From contig NZ_JAJAVF010000002.1 in NCBI RefSeq assembly GCF_020531845.1, positions 965,543-1,029,542 on the forward strand: a stretch of 64,000 bases of DNA, read 5' to 3'. A model generated the notes under the pieces. That model saw only the letters and a program-made list of their open reading frames with translations. It had not been told where the DNA came from and ran no database searches. Shown here in pieces: positions 21,239 through 30,510 of this stretch. This stretch comes from Methylobacillus methanolivorans (GTDB taxonomy: Bacteria > Pseudomonadota > Gammaproteobacteria > Burkholderiales > Methylophilaceae). Numbering within the stretch: position 1 is the first letter of the stretch; each line of letters opens with the position of its first letter. The position numbers were made by a program, and so were the translations under genes.

Positions 21239-22459
21239 TTAGTTCTTGTTGCGCAAGTTCGCGGCAATCCGCATACGCAACGCATTCAACTTGATGAAAC
21301 CACCTGCATCGCGGTGATCATAGGCACCGGCATCATCTTCAAATGTCGCGATATTGGGGTCGAACAATGAATCCGTCTTGGAATCGCGGCCGGTGACGAT
21401 GACATTGCCCTTGTACAGCTTAAGCTTGACCCAGCCATTCACGGTGCTTTGAGTATGATCAATCAGCGTTTGCAACGTCACACGCTCAGGGCTCCACCAG
21501 TAGCCGTTGTAAATCATGCTTGCATAGCGTGGCATCAGATCATCCTTCAAGTGCGCCACTTCGCGGTCCAACGTAATAGACTCGATCGCGCGGTGCGCCT
21601 TGAGCAAGATGGTGCCGCCCGGCGTTTCATAGCAGCCACGTGACTTCATGCCTACATAGCGGTTTTCCACCAAGTCCAGGCGACCAATACCATGCTTGCC
21701 ACCTAGGCGATTCAACTCAGCCAGCAACTCATGCGGCTTCAGCGCCTTCCCATTCAATGAGATGGGGTCGCCATTGCGATATTCAATCTCTAGGTACTCC
21801 GCTTCGTCAGGAGCACGCTCAGGCGATACCGTCCAGCGCCACATATCTTCCTCTGCTTCCGCAGCGGGATTTTCCAAATGGCGGCCTTCGTAAGAAATAT
21901 GCAGCAAGTTGGCGTCCATGCTGTATGGGCTACCACCTTGACGATGCTTCATTTCGACGGGAATGCCATTCTTCTCAGCATAAGCCAGCAACTTCTCACG
22001 ACTGAGCAAATCCCATTCGCGCCATGGCGCGATAATCTTGATATTGGGGTTAAGTGCGTAAGCGCCCAATTCGAAACGCACCTGATCATTACCCTTGCCG
22101 GTCGCACCATGGGACACCGCATCAGCATTGGTTGCCTGGGCAATCTCGATCAAGCGCTTGGCGATCAGGGGACGAGCAATAGACGTGCCCAGCAGGTATT
22201 CGCCTTCATAGACAGTGTTGGCACGGAACATCGGGAAGACGAAATCACGCACAAACTCTTCACGAAGATCGTCAATATAGATTTCCTTCACGCCAAACTT
22301 CTTGGCCTTCTCACGCGCAGGCTCCAGCTCTTCGCCCTGGCCGATATCTGCAGTAAACGTTACCACTTCACACTGGTATACATCTTGCAGCCACTTCAGG
22401 ATCACGGAGGTATCCAGGCCGCCGGAGTAAGCCAGCACGACCTTCTTCACATCACTCAT
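21239..22459 (-). CDS. argG: Argininosuccinate synthase
   Basis: ATP-dependent joining of citrulline and aspartate, the penultimate step of arginine synthesis. The PP-loop [11 protein letters not shown] is at residues 10-20. [15 protein letters not shown] and the [13 protein letters not shown] region are family signatures. Length 406 matches the shorter ArgG class. It follows argF by 40 nt in an argD-argF-argG transcript on the minus strand. Confidence 0.97.
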   Translation of the reverse strand: MSDVKKVVLAYSGGLDTSVILKWLQDVYQCEVVTFTADIGQGEELEPAREKAKKFGVKEIYIDDLREEFVRDFVFPMFRANTVYEGEYLLGTSIARPLIAKRLIEIAQATNADAVSHGATGKGNDQVRFELGAYALNPNIKIIAPWREWDLLSREKLLAYAEKNGIPVEMKHRQGGSPYSMDANLLHISYEGRHLENPAAEAEEDMWRWTVSPERAPDEAEYLEIEYRNGDPISLNGKALKPHELLAELNRLGGKHGIGRLDLVENRYVGMKSRGCYETPGGTILLKAHRAIESITLDREVAHLKDDLMPRYASMIYNGYWWSPERVTLQTLIDHTQSTVNGWVKLKLYKGNVIVTGRDSKTDSLFDPNIATFEDDAGAYDHRDAGGFIKLNALRMRIAANLRNKN

Positions 22460-22499
22460 TTGACGGTTTCTTTCTCAATTAAATCCAGTTTACCCAGGC

Positions 22500-23420
22500 T
22501 TATGCCTGTACTTTGCCTAACAACAAGTATTCCATCAGGGCCTTTTGCGTATGCAGGCGGTTTTCCGCTTCATCCCACACCACGGATTGAGGCCCATCAA
22601 TCACATCAGCAGTCACTTCTTCACCGCGATGCGCTGGTAAACAATGCATAAACAAGGCATCCTTGCCTGCGATACGCATCATGTCTGCATCGACTTGCCA
22701 ATCATGGAAATCGCGGCGACGCTCTTCATTTTCCGCTTCAAACCCCATTGAGGTCCAGACATCGGTCGTCACGAGGTCTGCACCACGTGCAGCCTCCATC
22801 GGATCGGTAAATTCTTCGTAATGGTCTGTACCATAAAGATTGGCGCGTTCAGGCTCGACCTCGTAACCGGGCGGCGTAGAGACATGCACATTGAAATCCA
22901 GCACTTCAGCAGCTTGCAACCAGGTATTACAGACGTTATTTGAGTCGCCAATCCACGCTACTGTCTTGCCCTTGATGGAACCGTGGTGCTCGATATAAGT
23001 GAAAATATCGGCAAGTATCTGGCAAGGGTGATACTCATTGGTCAGGCCATTAATCACTGGCACGCGAGAGTTTGCAGCAAAGCGCTCAATGATTTCCTGT
23101 TCAAATGTACGGATCATCACGATATCGCTCATGCGCGAGATTACCTGCGCAGCATCTTCCACCGGCTCGCCACGCCCAAGCTGGGAGTCGCGGGTATTGA
23201 GATAGATGGCGGAACCACCCAACTGCTGCATACCTGCCTCGAACGACAAGCGAGTACGAGTGCTGGCCTTTTCAAAAATCATTACCAGGGTGCGATCTGT
23301 CAGTGGCCAGTACTGCTGATAGGCCTTGAACTGCTCCTTGATCCAGCGCGTACGGTCAAAGATATGCGCTAGCTCATCCGCATTCAGGTCGTTGAACTGT
23401 AAGAAGTGTTTGATTGCCAT
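22500..23420 (-). CDS. argF: Ornithine carbamoyltransferase
   Basis: Makes citrulline from ornithine and carbamoyl phosphate. The carbamoyl-phosphate motif FEKASTRTRLSFE is near residue 48, and the ornithine-site motif MHCLPAHRGEEV is near 258. The ATG at 23418-23420 (MAIKHFLQFNDLNADEL) gives 306 residues, the family length. An in-frame start nine codons upstream is rejected. It begins 19 nt after the argD stop. Confidence 0.97.
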   Translation of the reverse strand: MAIKHFLQFNDLNADELAHIFDRTRWIKEQFKAYQQYWPLTDRTLVMIFEKASTRTRLSFEAGMQQLGGSAIYLNTRDSQLGRGEPVEDAAQVISRMSDIVMIRTFEQEIIERFAANSRVPVINGLTNEYHPCQILADIFTYIEHHGSIKGKTVAWIGDSNNVCNTWLQAAEVLDFNVHVSTPPGYEVEPERANLYGTDHYEEFTDPMEAARGADLVTTDVWTSMGFEAENEERRRDFHDWQVDADMMRIAGKDALFMHCLPAHRGEEVTADVIDGPQSVVWDEAENRLHTQKALMEYLLLGKVQA

Positions 23421-23439
23421 AGCGTTTTTATTCCCGCGA

Positions 23440-24618
23440 CTAAGCAAGGAATTTCTTGATTAAAGGTGTCAGTATATTTACCAATTGTTGCGCTTCTGAC
23501 TCACTCATGATGAGCGGTGGCAACAAGCGAACTACTTTATCTGCTGTTACATTGATCAGCAAACCAGCCTCAAGTGCTTGCTTGACCAAGTCACCACATG
23601 GCCTGTCTAGCTCTATACCTATCATCAGGCCCGCATTGCGGATGACACTCACACCAGCCACGCCCTGCAGGCTGGTTGCCAATGCCTCACGGATGTAATT
23701 ACCCAGCTGCTCGGCATGCGCTAGCAAGCCATCAGACTCGATAATCTCCAGCGTTGCCAGGGCTGCTGTGGAGGCGAGTGGATTGCCGCCAAAGGTAGAG
23801 CCATGCTTGCCATATGTGAACACTTCTGCAGCCGCGCCTCGTGCCAAACAAGCACCAACAGGCACACCAGAGCCCAAGCCCTTGGCGAGGGTCATCACAT
23901 CAGGCACAACATCGGTGTGCTGGAAGGCAAACCAGGTACCGGTACGCGCCACGCCGCTCTGCACTTCGTCCAACATCAGCAGCCAGCCATTGGCATCGCA
24001 AATCTCGCGCAAGCCGTTGAGGTAAGCAGCGGCATCGCGCGGCACATTGATACCGCCCTCGCCCTGAATAGGCTCCAACAGGATAGCCACAACATTCTTG
24101 TTGCGTTGAGCCACTTGACGAACTGCCTCAAGATCATCAAAAGGCACACGTATAAAACCACTCACTAAGGGCTCAAAACCGGCTTGTGCCTTGCGGTTGC
24201 CAGTAGCAGACAGTGTTGCCAGGGTACGGCCATGGAACGCACGTTCCATGACGATAATTTCAGGGTTTTCTACCCCTTTGTTATGCCCATAAAGACGTGC
24301 AAGCTTGATGGCAGCCTCGTTGGCCTCACAACCGGAGTTACAGACAAACACATTATCCATACCGGAAATTGCGCATAACTTATCTGCCAGCTTGCCTTGC
24401 TCTGCAATGCCATAAATATTCGAGACATGGATCAATCGGCTAGCCTGCTCACCTATGGCAGCTACCAGGCGAGGATGGGCATGGCCCAAACCATTCACCG
24501 CTACCCCGGCCAGTGCATCAAGGTAACGCTTGCCTTCGGTGTCCCACAACCATGCACCCTCACCTTTGGTGAATGTCACAGGTTGGCGGGCGTAGGTATT
24601 CATCAAGTGTTCAGACAT
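23440..24618 (-). CDS. argD: Acetylornithine aminotransferase
   Basis: Class III PLP aminotransferase acting on N-acetylornithine, and possibly N-succinyl-diaminopimelate. MLDEVQSGVARTG carries the PLP-binding Asp, and TLAKGLGSGVPVGA carries the PLP lysine. Length 392 is normal. It is the first gene of the argD-argF-argG-ppnP run. No ArgR-type operator was identified. Confidence 0.95.
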   Translation of the reverse strand: MSEHLMNTYARQPVTFTKGEGAWLWDTEGKRYLDALAGVAVNGLGHAHPRLVAAIGEQASRLIHVSNIYGIAEQGKLADKLCAISGMDNVFVCNSGCEANEAAIKLARLYGHNKGVENPEIIVMERAFHGRTLATLSATGNRKAQAGFEPLVSGFIRVPFDDLEAVRQVAQRNKNVVAILLEPIQGEGGINVPRDAAAYLNGLREICDANGWLLMLDEVQSGVARTGTWFAFQHTDVVPDVMTLAKGLGSGVPVGACLARGAAAEVFTYGKHGSTFGGNPLASTAALATLEIIESDGLLAHAEQLGNYIREALATSLQGVAGVSVIRNAGLMIGIELDRPCGDLVKQALEAGLLINVTADKVVRLLPPLIMSESEAQQLVNILTPLIKKFLA

Positions 24619-24665
24619 TGCAGTATCTAGCCTCTAGGTTCGATCAAGTTTTAAAGCTCAAAAAC

Positions 24666-24692
24666 AAAAACGGCGGCACCAGCCGCCGTTTA
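24666..24692 (-). terminator. Strong terminator downstream of a tiny ORF
   Basis: CGGCGGC and GCCGCCG (24671-24688) form a GC-only stem with a 4-nt loop. On the minus strand it is followed by TTTTTGTTTT. It lies before argD, so it must end a transcript that comes from the region 24700-24900. Confidence 0.85.
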
Positions 24693-24710
24693 CAGCATGA
24701 CGCGGCACTC

Positions 24711-24797
24711 TCAGCGGACGAGCGCGCGCTTTTTCAGCAGTCGAATGGCTGCCAGCAGAGCAATACCAGTTGCTACCTTGCGCACTACAGTCTTCAT
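24711..24797 (-). CDS. Possible 28-residue hydrophobic peptide
   Basis: ATG at 24795-24797 opens a 28-codon frame: MKTVVRKVATGIALLAAIRL, then LKKRALVR. It is a short hydrophobic helix flanked by Lys/Arg, as in small membrane peptides. A weak ribosome site (GGTGA) precedes it. A strong intrinsic terminator begins 19 nt after its stop, showing that something is transcribed here. It could be a peptide gene or a small RNA of about 150-200 nt. No family is recognised. Confidence 0.4.
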   Translation of the reverse strand: MKTVVRKVATGIALLAAIRLLKKRALVR

Positions 24798-25060
24798 GAG
24801 GTCACCGCCGAGAATCTTAAAATGGAAACCCGGCTTAAACTCATTACAGCGCCGGATTTTGCTCAACATTCAAGCGACTTAATACTTTTCGCTTCAAGGG
24901 ATTGAGAGTAGCTCAAATCCTGAGTTTAGGCAAGAATTGGCAATAGGATTTATGCAGCAAATACCCGCTACGCTGCAGGGTGGGTTTCAAATTCCTTGAG
25001 TTTAGGGCAAAATCTAATGTTCGCTTGAATTCAAGGCGTCAATTCACAACACTGCACTAT

Positions 25061-26185
25061 ATGGTATCGCTAGCCTCTGTGACCAAGCTGCCCACCCAGG
25101 GCCACGATTCGCAATTCAGCACCCAGCTGCCGGTCTCCTGGTACACGGATCCCGCCATTTATACGCTTGAACAACAACACCTGTTTGCCCATGCGCCGCA
25201 TTATATTGGGCACGAACTGATGGTGCCTGAGGTTGGCAATTATCACAGCCTTTCGTGGATGAATGACGCCAAGGCACTGATTCGCAATGAAAGTGGCATC
25301 GAACTGATCAGCAATGTCTGCCGCCACCGACAAGCACTCATGCTCAAGGGTAGCGGCAAAACCAAGAACATCATCTGTCCGCTACACCGCTGGACTTATG
25401 ACACCCACGGCACATTGCTGGGCGCCCCACACTTCAAGGAAAACCCCTGCCTGCACCTGAACACCTCCTCGCTGAAAAACTGGCAAGGGCTGTTGTTCGA
25501 CAGCAAGCGTGATATTGCACAAGATTTACACGCACTTGGCTGCAAGCAGGATTTCGACTTTACCGGCTACATGCTTAACCGTGTCATGGTCGATGAATAT
25601 CATTTCAACTGGAAAACCTTTATCGAGGTTTACCTGGAAGATTACCATGTTGGTCCCTTCCACCCTGGCCTTGGTCACTTCGTCAATTGCGATGACCTTA
25701 ATTGGGAGTTCGGGGATTGGTATAGCGTGCAGACCGTAGGCGTGCACAAGGCCCTGCAAAAATCCGGGTCGCTCATCTACGATAACTGGCACAATGAAGT
25801 GCTGCGCTACAACCAACAACAAGCTCCCAAATATGGGGCAATCTGGATGGTGTATTACCCATTCCTCATGATCGAGTGGTACCCCAATACACTGGTAGTC
25901 TCCCACATCATTCCACGTGGGCCGGATGCCTGTACCAATGTAGTCGAGTTCTACTACCCCGAAGACATCGCACTTTTTGAAGAAACCTTCATCGCTGCAC
26001 AGCAAGCTGCCTATACCGAAACTGCCGTGGAAGACATGGAGATCTGCCAACGTATGCACGATGGACGCCACGCGCTGGCCTCTCAAGGCATTGATGAGCG
26101 CGGTCCCTACCAGCATCCGATGGAAACTGGCATGCAGCATTTCCACGCGTGGTTACACAGACAACTAGACCCTCACCTGAAATAA
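25061..26185 (+). CDS. Rieske non-heme iron oxygenase, alpha-subunit type
   Basis: A 374-residue oxygenase with an N-terminal Rieske [2Fe-2S] domain (C87-x-H89 and C106-x2-H109) and a C-terminal catalytic domain. Its mononuclear-iron histidines are H196 and H201 in NWKTFIEVYLEDYHVGPFH. Such enzymes hydroxylate or demethylate aromatic compounds, betaines or carnitine-like substrates. The substrate here is unknown. No reductase, ferredoxin or small subunit is adjacent, so electrons must come from elsewhere. The ATG at 25061 fits the family length; a GTG at 24980 would add 27 residues. No clear ribosome site is seen. Confidence 0.85.
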   Translation: MVSLASVTKLPTQGHDSQFSTQLPVSWYTDPAIYTLEQQHLFAHAPHYIGHELMVPEVGNYHSLSWMNDAKALIRNESGIELISNVCRHRQALMLKGSGKTKNIICPLHRWTYDTHGTLLGAPHFKENPCLHLNTSSLKNWQGLLFDSKRDIAQDLHALGCKQDFDFTGYMLNRVMVDEYHFNWKTFIEVYLEDYHVGPFHPGLGHFVNCDDLNWEFGDWYSVQTVGVHKALQKSGSLIYDNWHNEVLRYNQQQAPKYGAIWMVYYPFLMIEWYPNTLVVSHIIPRGPDACTNVVEFYYPEDIALFEETFIAAQQAAYTETAVEDMEICQRMHDGRHALASQGIDERGPYQHPMETGMQHFHAWLHRQLDPHLK

Positions 26186-26249
26186 GCCTTCAGGCAAACG
26201 CTTAGCTGCTTAATCTCTGCAGCCTGCATGGCAGGCCGGAAGGAAAATT

Positions 26250-27113
26250 TTGAATCTACCCAGACTTGGCAGCCTATGGATGCTAGTGGCTGCCTTTTTC
26301 TTTGCCATCATGGGCGTGCTCGTTAAGTTGGGAGCGGAAAAATTCAGCAGTGCCGAGCTAGTATTCTACCGCTCCCTGTTTGGCCTGCTGTTTATCCTTA
26401 TTGTCACGCAATTGCGTGGCGGCTCTCTCAAAACCAAACTCATTAATACGCACATGAAGCGTGCGATTCTTGGATTTGCATCGCTGATCTGCTTTTTCTT
26501 CGCCATCAGCGAACTGCCCCTTGCCACGGCCATCACACTCAATTACACCTCGCCCTTGTTCCTTGCTATGGCCATGCCGTTCATGCTGCATGAAAAGCCA
26601 CGCAAGCTCCTGCTGTTAGCGGTTGTCATCGGTTTTGTTGGTGTCACCCTGTTGCTTAAGCCCAGCTTGCATGTGGATGAGCTCATCGCTGGTGCAATCG
26701 GTTTGTTATCGGGCGCAATGGCGGGTATTGTCTATCTCCACGTCACACAACTTGGCCGTGCGGGAGAGCCAGACTGGCGCACCGTGTTTTATTTCACACT
26801 GGTATGCACCATAGGCAGCGGCCTATGGATGCTTTTCTACCACTTCACACCGCCCGATTGGCAAGACCTGCTCGTGCTACTTGGCTTGGGTGGCTCAGCC
26901 ACTGTTGCGCAACTTGCCTTGACCCGTGCGTATCGCACTGGTAGCCCGCTGGTTGTGGGTAGCCTGGCCTATACCACGGTAGTGCTTGCCAGCCTGTTTG
27001 GCATCCTGATCTGGGGAGAAACCCTCTCAGCTGATCGCTGGCTTGCGGTTGGCCTCATCATTCTGAGTGGGATTATCAGCGTATGTGCCACGCCCAGGCA
27101 AAATAAAGGTTAA
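26250..27113 (+). CDS. EamA/DMT-superfamily transporter
   Basis: A 287-residue inner-membrane protein with about ten hydrophobic segments arranged as two EamA repeats, the layout of drug/metabolite exporters. The start is TTG at 26250 behind AAGGAAAA; no nearby ATG keeps the first membrane helix. It lies 64 nt after the Rieske oxygenase on the same strand, so the two may be co-transcribed and the transporter could move its substrate or product. Substrate unknown. Confidence 0.85.
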   Translation: MNLPRLGSLWMLVAAFFFAIMGVLVKLGAEKFSSAELVFYRSLFGLLFILIVTQLRGGSLKTKLINTHMKRAILGFASLICFFFAISELPLATAITLNYTSPLFLAMAMPFMLHEKPRKLLLLAVVIGFVGVTLLLKPSLHVDELIAGAIGLLSGAMAGIVYLHVTQLGRAGEPDWRTVFYFTLVCTIGSGLWMLFYHFTPPDWQDLLVLLGLGGSATVAQLALTRAYRTGSPLVVGSLAYTTVVLASLFGILIWGETLSADRWLAVGLIILSGIISVCATPRQNKG

Positions 27114-27144
27114 ACTTCCAACGCGCGCATCCGTAGAAGAACTC

Positions 27145-27855
27145 ATGAGCCGATTATCTGCACAATGGTCGAATACACGCCACGCCGTGATGGTGGGCAT
27201 GCTGGCATGCAGCCTGGCTGGCTGCGTGGGCGGCCCGATTGCGCAACAAGTGGCTTCATCGCTATTGATGCGGGCTGCAGACAAAGCCACTTCCGATGCC
27301 TACGACAACTATTTACTGAACGACACCGGCCACTCGTCCTCTACCACCAGCACCAACATGATCCCAGGTCACGGTAACACTTACGCTACCGCCTCCAGAG
27401 CCACACCACAGATGGATGAATATTGGGCAGCATTCCTCAATACTGGCTTTACCGAAATCAAGCCTTCCGCAGAACCTTTGCCTGCCCATGCTTCGAATGC
27501 CACAGAAGTAAACAACCAGACCATTAGCGCCAGCGCACTGGTCACAGTAGAGGTGTGGAATCTGCTGCTGGGTGAGGAAAAAACTACCGTACTAGAAAAA
27601 GCCAGGTTACGCGGGAATGACATTTCGCAGCTTGAAGCGTTGGCGCAATGGCAGGTTGCCATCGGTGCTATGGCTAGCTCGCCACAATCCACAGTCACTA
27701 TTCTGATCCCGCCTGAATTTGGAAGAGTTAATAGCGGTCAGGAACTCTTGGTGGAAGTTTCAGAGCATAGTGACTTGCATATCGCGCGCTATCGGCTGGA
27801 AACACAACGCGCATTCAAACAAGCTTCGGGCAACAGCATATTCACCCAGCCCTGA
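27145..27855 (+). CDS. Lipoprotein of unknown function
   Basis: A 236-residue protein with a lipoprotein signal (hydrophobic MVGMLACSLAGC; lipobox L-A-G-C with lipidated Cys at residue 27). The mature part has a Ser/Thr-rich low-complexity segment (SSSTTSTN), then a predicted alpha/beta region with IGAMASSPQSTVTILIPPEF near 197-216. I recognise no family. The ATG at 27145 is chosen because it places the signal peptide correctly. It follows the EamA gene by 31 nt and converges with the response-regulator gene. Confidence 0.7.
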   Translation: MSRLSAQWSNTRHAVMVGMLACSLAGCVGGPIAQQVASSLLMRAADKATSDAYDNYLLNDTGHSSSTTSTNMIPGHGNTYATASRATPQMDEYWAAFLNTGFTEIKPSAEPLPAHASNATEVNNQTISASALVTVEVWNLLLGEEKTTVLEKARLRGNDISQLEALAQWQVAIGAMASSPQSTVTILIPPEFGRVNSGQELLVEVSEHSDLHIARYRLETQRAFKQASGNSIFTQP

Positions 27856-27859
27856 ACGG

Positions 27860-28498
27860 TCAGGGATCAATCAAGCCAGAACGCATGGCAATCAAGGCAA
27901 TCTCCGCAGAATTGCTGGCATTCAACTTCTGCTTGATATTGTAGAGATGGGTTCCCACGGTACGCGGTGACAAGGATAAAGTCTCAGCGATCTCATTGGT
28001 AGTCTTGCCCTTGGCCAAGGCCATAAACACCTCAAACTCACGGTCAGATAGCACATCCACTGGGTTCTGCTGCCCGGAAATCTGCTGGATCGCCATCTGC
28101 TGCGCCACATTGGCTTCAAGGTACATCTTGCCGCTTGCCACAGTATGAATCGCCTTAATCAATTCTTCAGCAGCACTGCGCTTGGTCAAATAGCCCATCG
28201 CGCCAGCGTTCAGTACACGCTTGGGATGCACCGAATCCTCGTGGGCAGACAATACCAGGATGCGCGCATGCTCGTCCTTGGCACGAATGCGGTCTATGGC
28301 CTCTAGGCCACCGATGCCTGGCATCGTAATGTCCATGACGACCACATCAGGCTTATGCGCCTGATAAAGCTTGATACCCTGCTCACCGCTCTCGGCCTCG
28401 GCGACCACCTGTATCGCTTGATCAGATTCCAGCAATAACTTGAAGCCCATGCGAACCACCGCATGATCATCCACCAGCATTACCTTGATTGCACTCAT
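27860..28498 (-). CDS. NarL/FixJ-type response regulator
   Basis: A 212-residue DNA-binding regulator. The receiver domain has phospho-acceptor D56 in VVVMDITMPG and Lys in YLTKRS. The C-terminal LuxR-type helix-turn-helix (about 145-205) has LSDREFEVFMALAKGKTTNEI. It lies 4 nt downstream of the sensor kinase gene, a clear pair. Target genes are unknown; no inverted-repeat operator was assigned. Confidence 0.93.
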   Translation of the reverse strand: MSAIKVMLVDDHAVVRMGFKLLLESDQAIQVVAEAESGEQGIKLYQAHKPDVVVMDITMPGIGGLEAIDRIRAKDEHARILVLSAHEDSVHPKRVLNAGAMGYLTKRSAAEELIKAIHTVASGKMYLEANVAQQMAIQQISGQQNPVDVLSDREFEVFMALAKGKTTNEIAETLSLSPRTVGTHLYNIKQKLNASNSAEIALIAMRSGLIDP

Positions 28499-28502
28499 GA
28501 AT

Positions 28503-30212
28503 TCATTTCTCCGGAATCGTCACCGATATGGTAGAGCCCTGGTCCGGCAGAGAATCTATGCTGAACGTGCCATACAGCGCTTGGGTGCGCTCACGCATAC
28601 CCAACAGGCCGAAATGGCGACTCTGGTCCACATTGCACATATTCATGCCGATACCGTTATCCTTGATCAAAAGTGTGAGGGTACCATTTTCATGCTGTGA
28701 AAGGCTGATCTCAATCCTGTCAGCCTGGGCATGCCGCAAGGCGTTGGTCACCGACTCCTGCACAATGCGATAGAGATTAATATTCAAACTTTCGCCCAGC
28801 GTATCCAGCTTGCCCTGCAAATCCAAGCTAAATGCCACTTGCGGGTTTTGCGCCTGCCAATCGGCAACAGCATCGCGCAAGGCCGCGGATAAACCCAGGT
28901 TATCGAGCGAACCTGGCCGCAAATGCCGGATGATATTGTGCATGCCGTCATAGATATGATTGGCCGCAGACACAATGGTTTGCGCGCTATTTTCGATGCT
29001 GGGCATTTCAGTTCTGGCCTTGTTGGCAATCGCCACAGCAAAGGTCTTGATCGCCGTCACATATTGCCCCAACTCATCATGCAGCTCGCGCGCGAGGCTG
29101 CGGCGTTCATCCTCGATATGGCGCTGGATCAAGTGCGTTAACTGGCGGTTTTCCTCCAACTTACGTGCCGTTTCCTCTGCCAGCTTGCGCTCGGTAATAT
29201 CGCGCATGCTACAAATTTCACCAATGATCTCGCCTGTCTTGGGGTCCATTAATGGCGCTGCCGACAAGGATACATCCAGTAACTTACCGTCACGCGCCAC
29301 GCGCTGTGTATCGTAATATTCCACTTGGCTATTCGCCACGATCACCGCCATATTGCGCGCCTGCTCACTCTCATGATCTGGCGGCATCAGCAGGTTGGCA
29401 GACTTGCCGATGATATCTTCAGGAGCATAGCCAAACATGCGCTGTGCAGCCGGGTTCCAGAACGAGATATTACCGTTGAGATCATGAATCATGATCGCAT
29501 CTGCGGTCTGTTGCACAATGAGGGCCAACCTACGGTTCTCCTCGGTGCGATCACGCAAGGACTCCCCCATCAGGTTGAAGTTTTGTGCAATACGGGAGAA
29601 TTCAGGCACCTTGTATTGTGGCAGCTTAACCTCCAGATTGCCTTGCTCAACCTGGGAAATAGCCTTGAGAATATCACCCGCGGGCCGCAGCCAGCGCCCC
29701 AGCATCCAGTAAATCAAGGCATTCAATACCACAAAGAACCCACTCTCGATCCAGAGCAGGCTCTTGAACGAAACCCAAGATTCACGAATCGCCCCGGCAG
29801 CATCCGATGCCACAACCAGCATGCCAAAGCGAATACGGCGCGACACGACTTCAGGTTCAGGCTCCACCATCCGCGCAAACCAGCGTGGCGGGTTCTCATC
29901 GGCACGATAAGTTGATGGTGGCGATTGATACATCAGCGCCCCTTGGGCATCGTAAAGCAAAATCTCGCTGCTGCGCACATGTCCCAGCGATTGCAGGAAA
30001 GTATGCATCACGTCATGGGTATAACCCCACTCAGGATTCTGCCGTGAATTAATAATCACGGTATCGAGCAACTGCACCGTTACCCTTGTCGCAGCTTCCA
30101 CACTTTCCTCGGTGGAAATCCGCATCCCCTTGATCACCACATAGCCAACCGCCACCATCAACATCAGTAGCAAGGTCGTTATCAGCAAGTTGAATCGAAC
30201 ACGTAAACTCAT
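28503..30212 (-). CDS. Sensor histidine kinase with HAMP and PAS domains (NarX/HisKA_3 type)
   Basis: A 569-residue membrane sensor. It has TM1 (about 8-28), a periplasmic domain (about 30-150), TM2 (about 155-172), HAMP (about 172-225), a PAS domain (about 235-345) with FWNPAAQRMFGYAPEDIIGK, then a HisKA_3 dimerisation helix with the phospho-His in RELHDELGQY. It ends with an HATPase domain (DNGIGM). The PAS domain has no visible cofactor motif. It pairs with the downstream NarL-type regulator. Signal unknown. Confidence 0.92.
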   Translation of the reverse strand: MSLRVRFNLLITTLLLMLMVAVGYVVIKGMRISTEESVEAATRVTVQLLDTVIINSRQNPEWGYTHDVMHTFLQSLGHVRSSEILLYDAQGALMYQSPPSTYRADENPPRWFARMVEPEPEVVSRRIRFGMLVVASDAAGAIRESWVSFKSLLWIESGFFVVLNALIYWMLGRWLRPAGDILKAISQVEQGNLEVKLPQYKVPEFSRIAQNFNLMGESLRDRTEENRRLALIVQQTADAIMIHDLNGNISFWNPAAQRMFGYAPEDIIGKSANLLMPPDHESEQARNMAVIVANSQVEYYDTQRVARDGKLLDVSLSAAPLMDPKTGEIIGEICSMRDITERKLAEETARKLEENRQLTHLIQRHIEDERRSLARELHDELGQYVTAIKTFAVAIANKARTEMPSIENSAQTIVSAANHIYDGMHNIIRHLRPGSLDNLGLSAALRDAVADWQAQNPQVAFSLDLQGKLDTLGESLNINLYRIVQESVTNALRHAQADRIEISLSQHENGTLTLLIKDNGIGMNMCNVDQSRHFGLLGMRERTQALYGTFSIDSLPDQGSTISVTIPEK

Positions 30213-30337
30213 AGATTATCCGATAAGCGTGCAACGCCTTGTCTTCGCCATAGCGATCAAAGTACATGAGTATAAAGCATGTCCATCGCTGTGCCAGCGC
30301 ATGGGTAACACACCTCCGTTGCTCAGGCTAATTCCCT

Positions 30338-30343
30338 TATAAT
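30338..30343 (+). promoter_or_regulatory. -10 element next to a leaderless start
   Basis: A perfect TATAAT whose last base is 7 nt before the A of the ATG at 30350, so transcription would begin at or within a base or two of the start codon. No ribosome site lies between. The -35 region is weak. Confidence 0.45.
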
Positions 30344-30349
30344 CACCCC

Positions 30350-30505
30350 ATGCCAAACAAATACAAAGAAATATTCAATCTCAGCGTCGCCACTATCCTA
30401 GGGACAGCCATCGGCCTGAGTTTTGACAACCTGGCACTGGGTGCCGTGGTAGGGATCACGCTTGGGATTGTATTCTCCCTGTTCAACAAGCCTGACAAGG
30501 ATTAA
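30350..30505 (+). CDS. Small Gly-rich membrane protein
   Basis: A 51-residue protein (MPNKYKEIFNLSVATILGTA at the start) with one or two hydrophobic stretches separated by SFDN and ending NKPDKD. Gly residues recur in the hydrophobic part (GTAIG, GAVVGITLGI), a glycine-zipper-like pattern. No Shine-Dalgarno sequence is visible and a TATAAT sits immediately upstream, suggesting a leaderless mRNA. The next gene starts 5 nt after its stop, so it is the first gene of a two-gene unit. No known family. Confidence 0.65.
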   Translation: MPNKYKEIFNLSVATILGTAIGLSFDNLALGAVVGITLGIVFSLFNKPDKD

Positions 30506-30510
30506 GCCAG

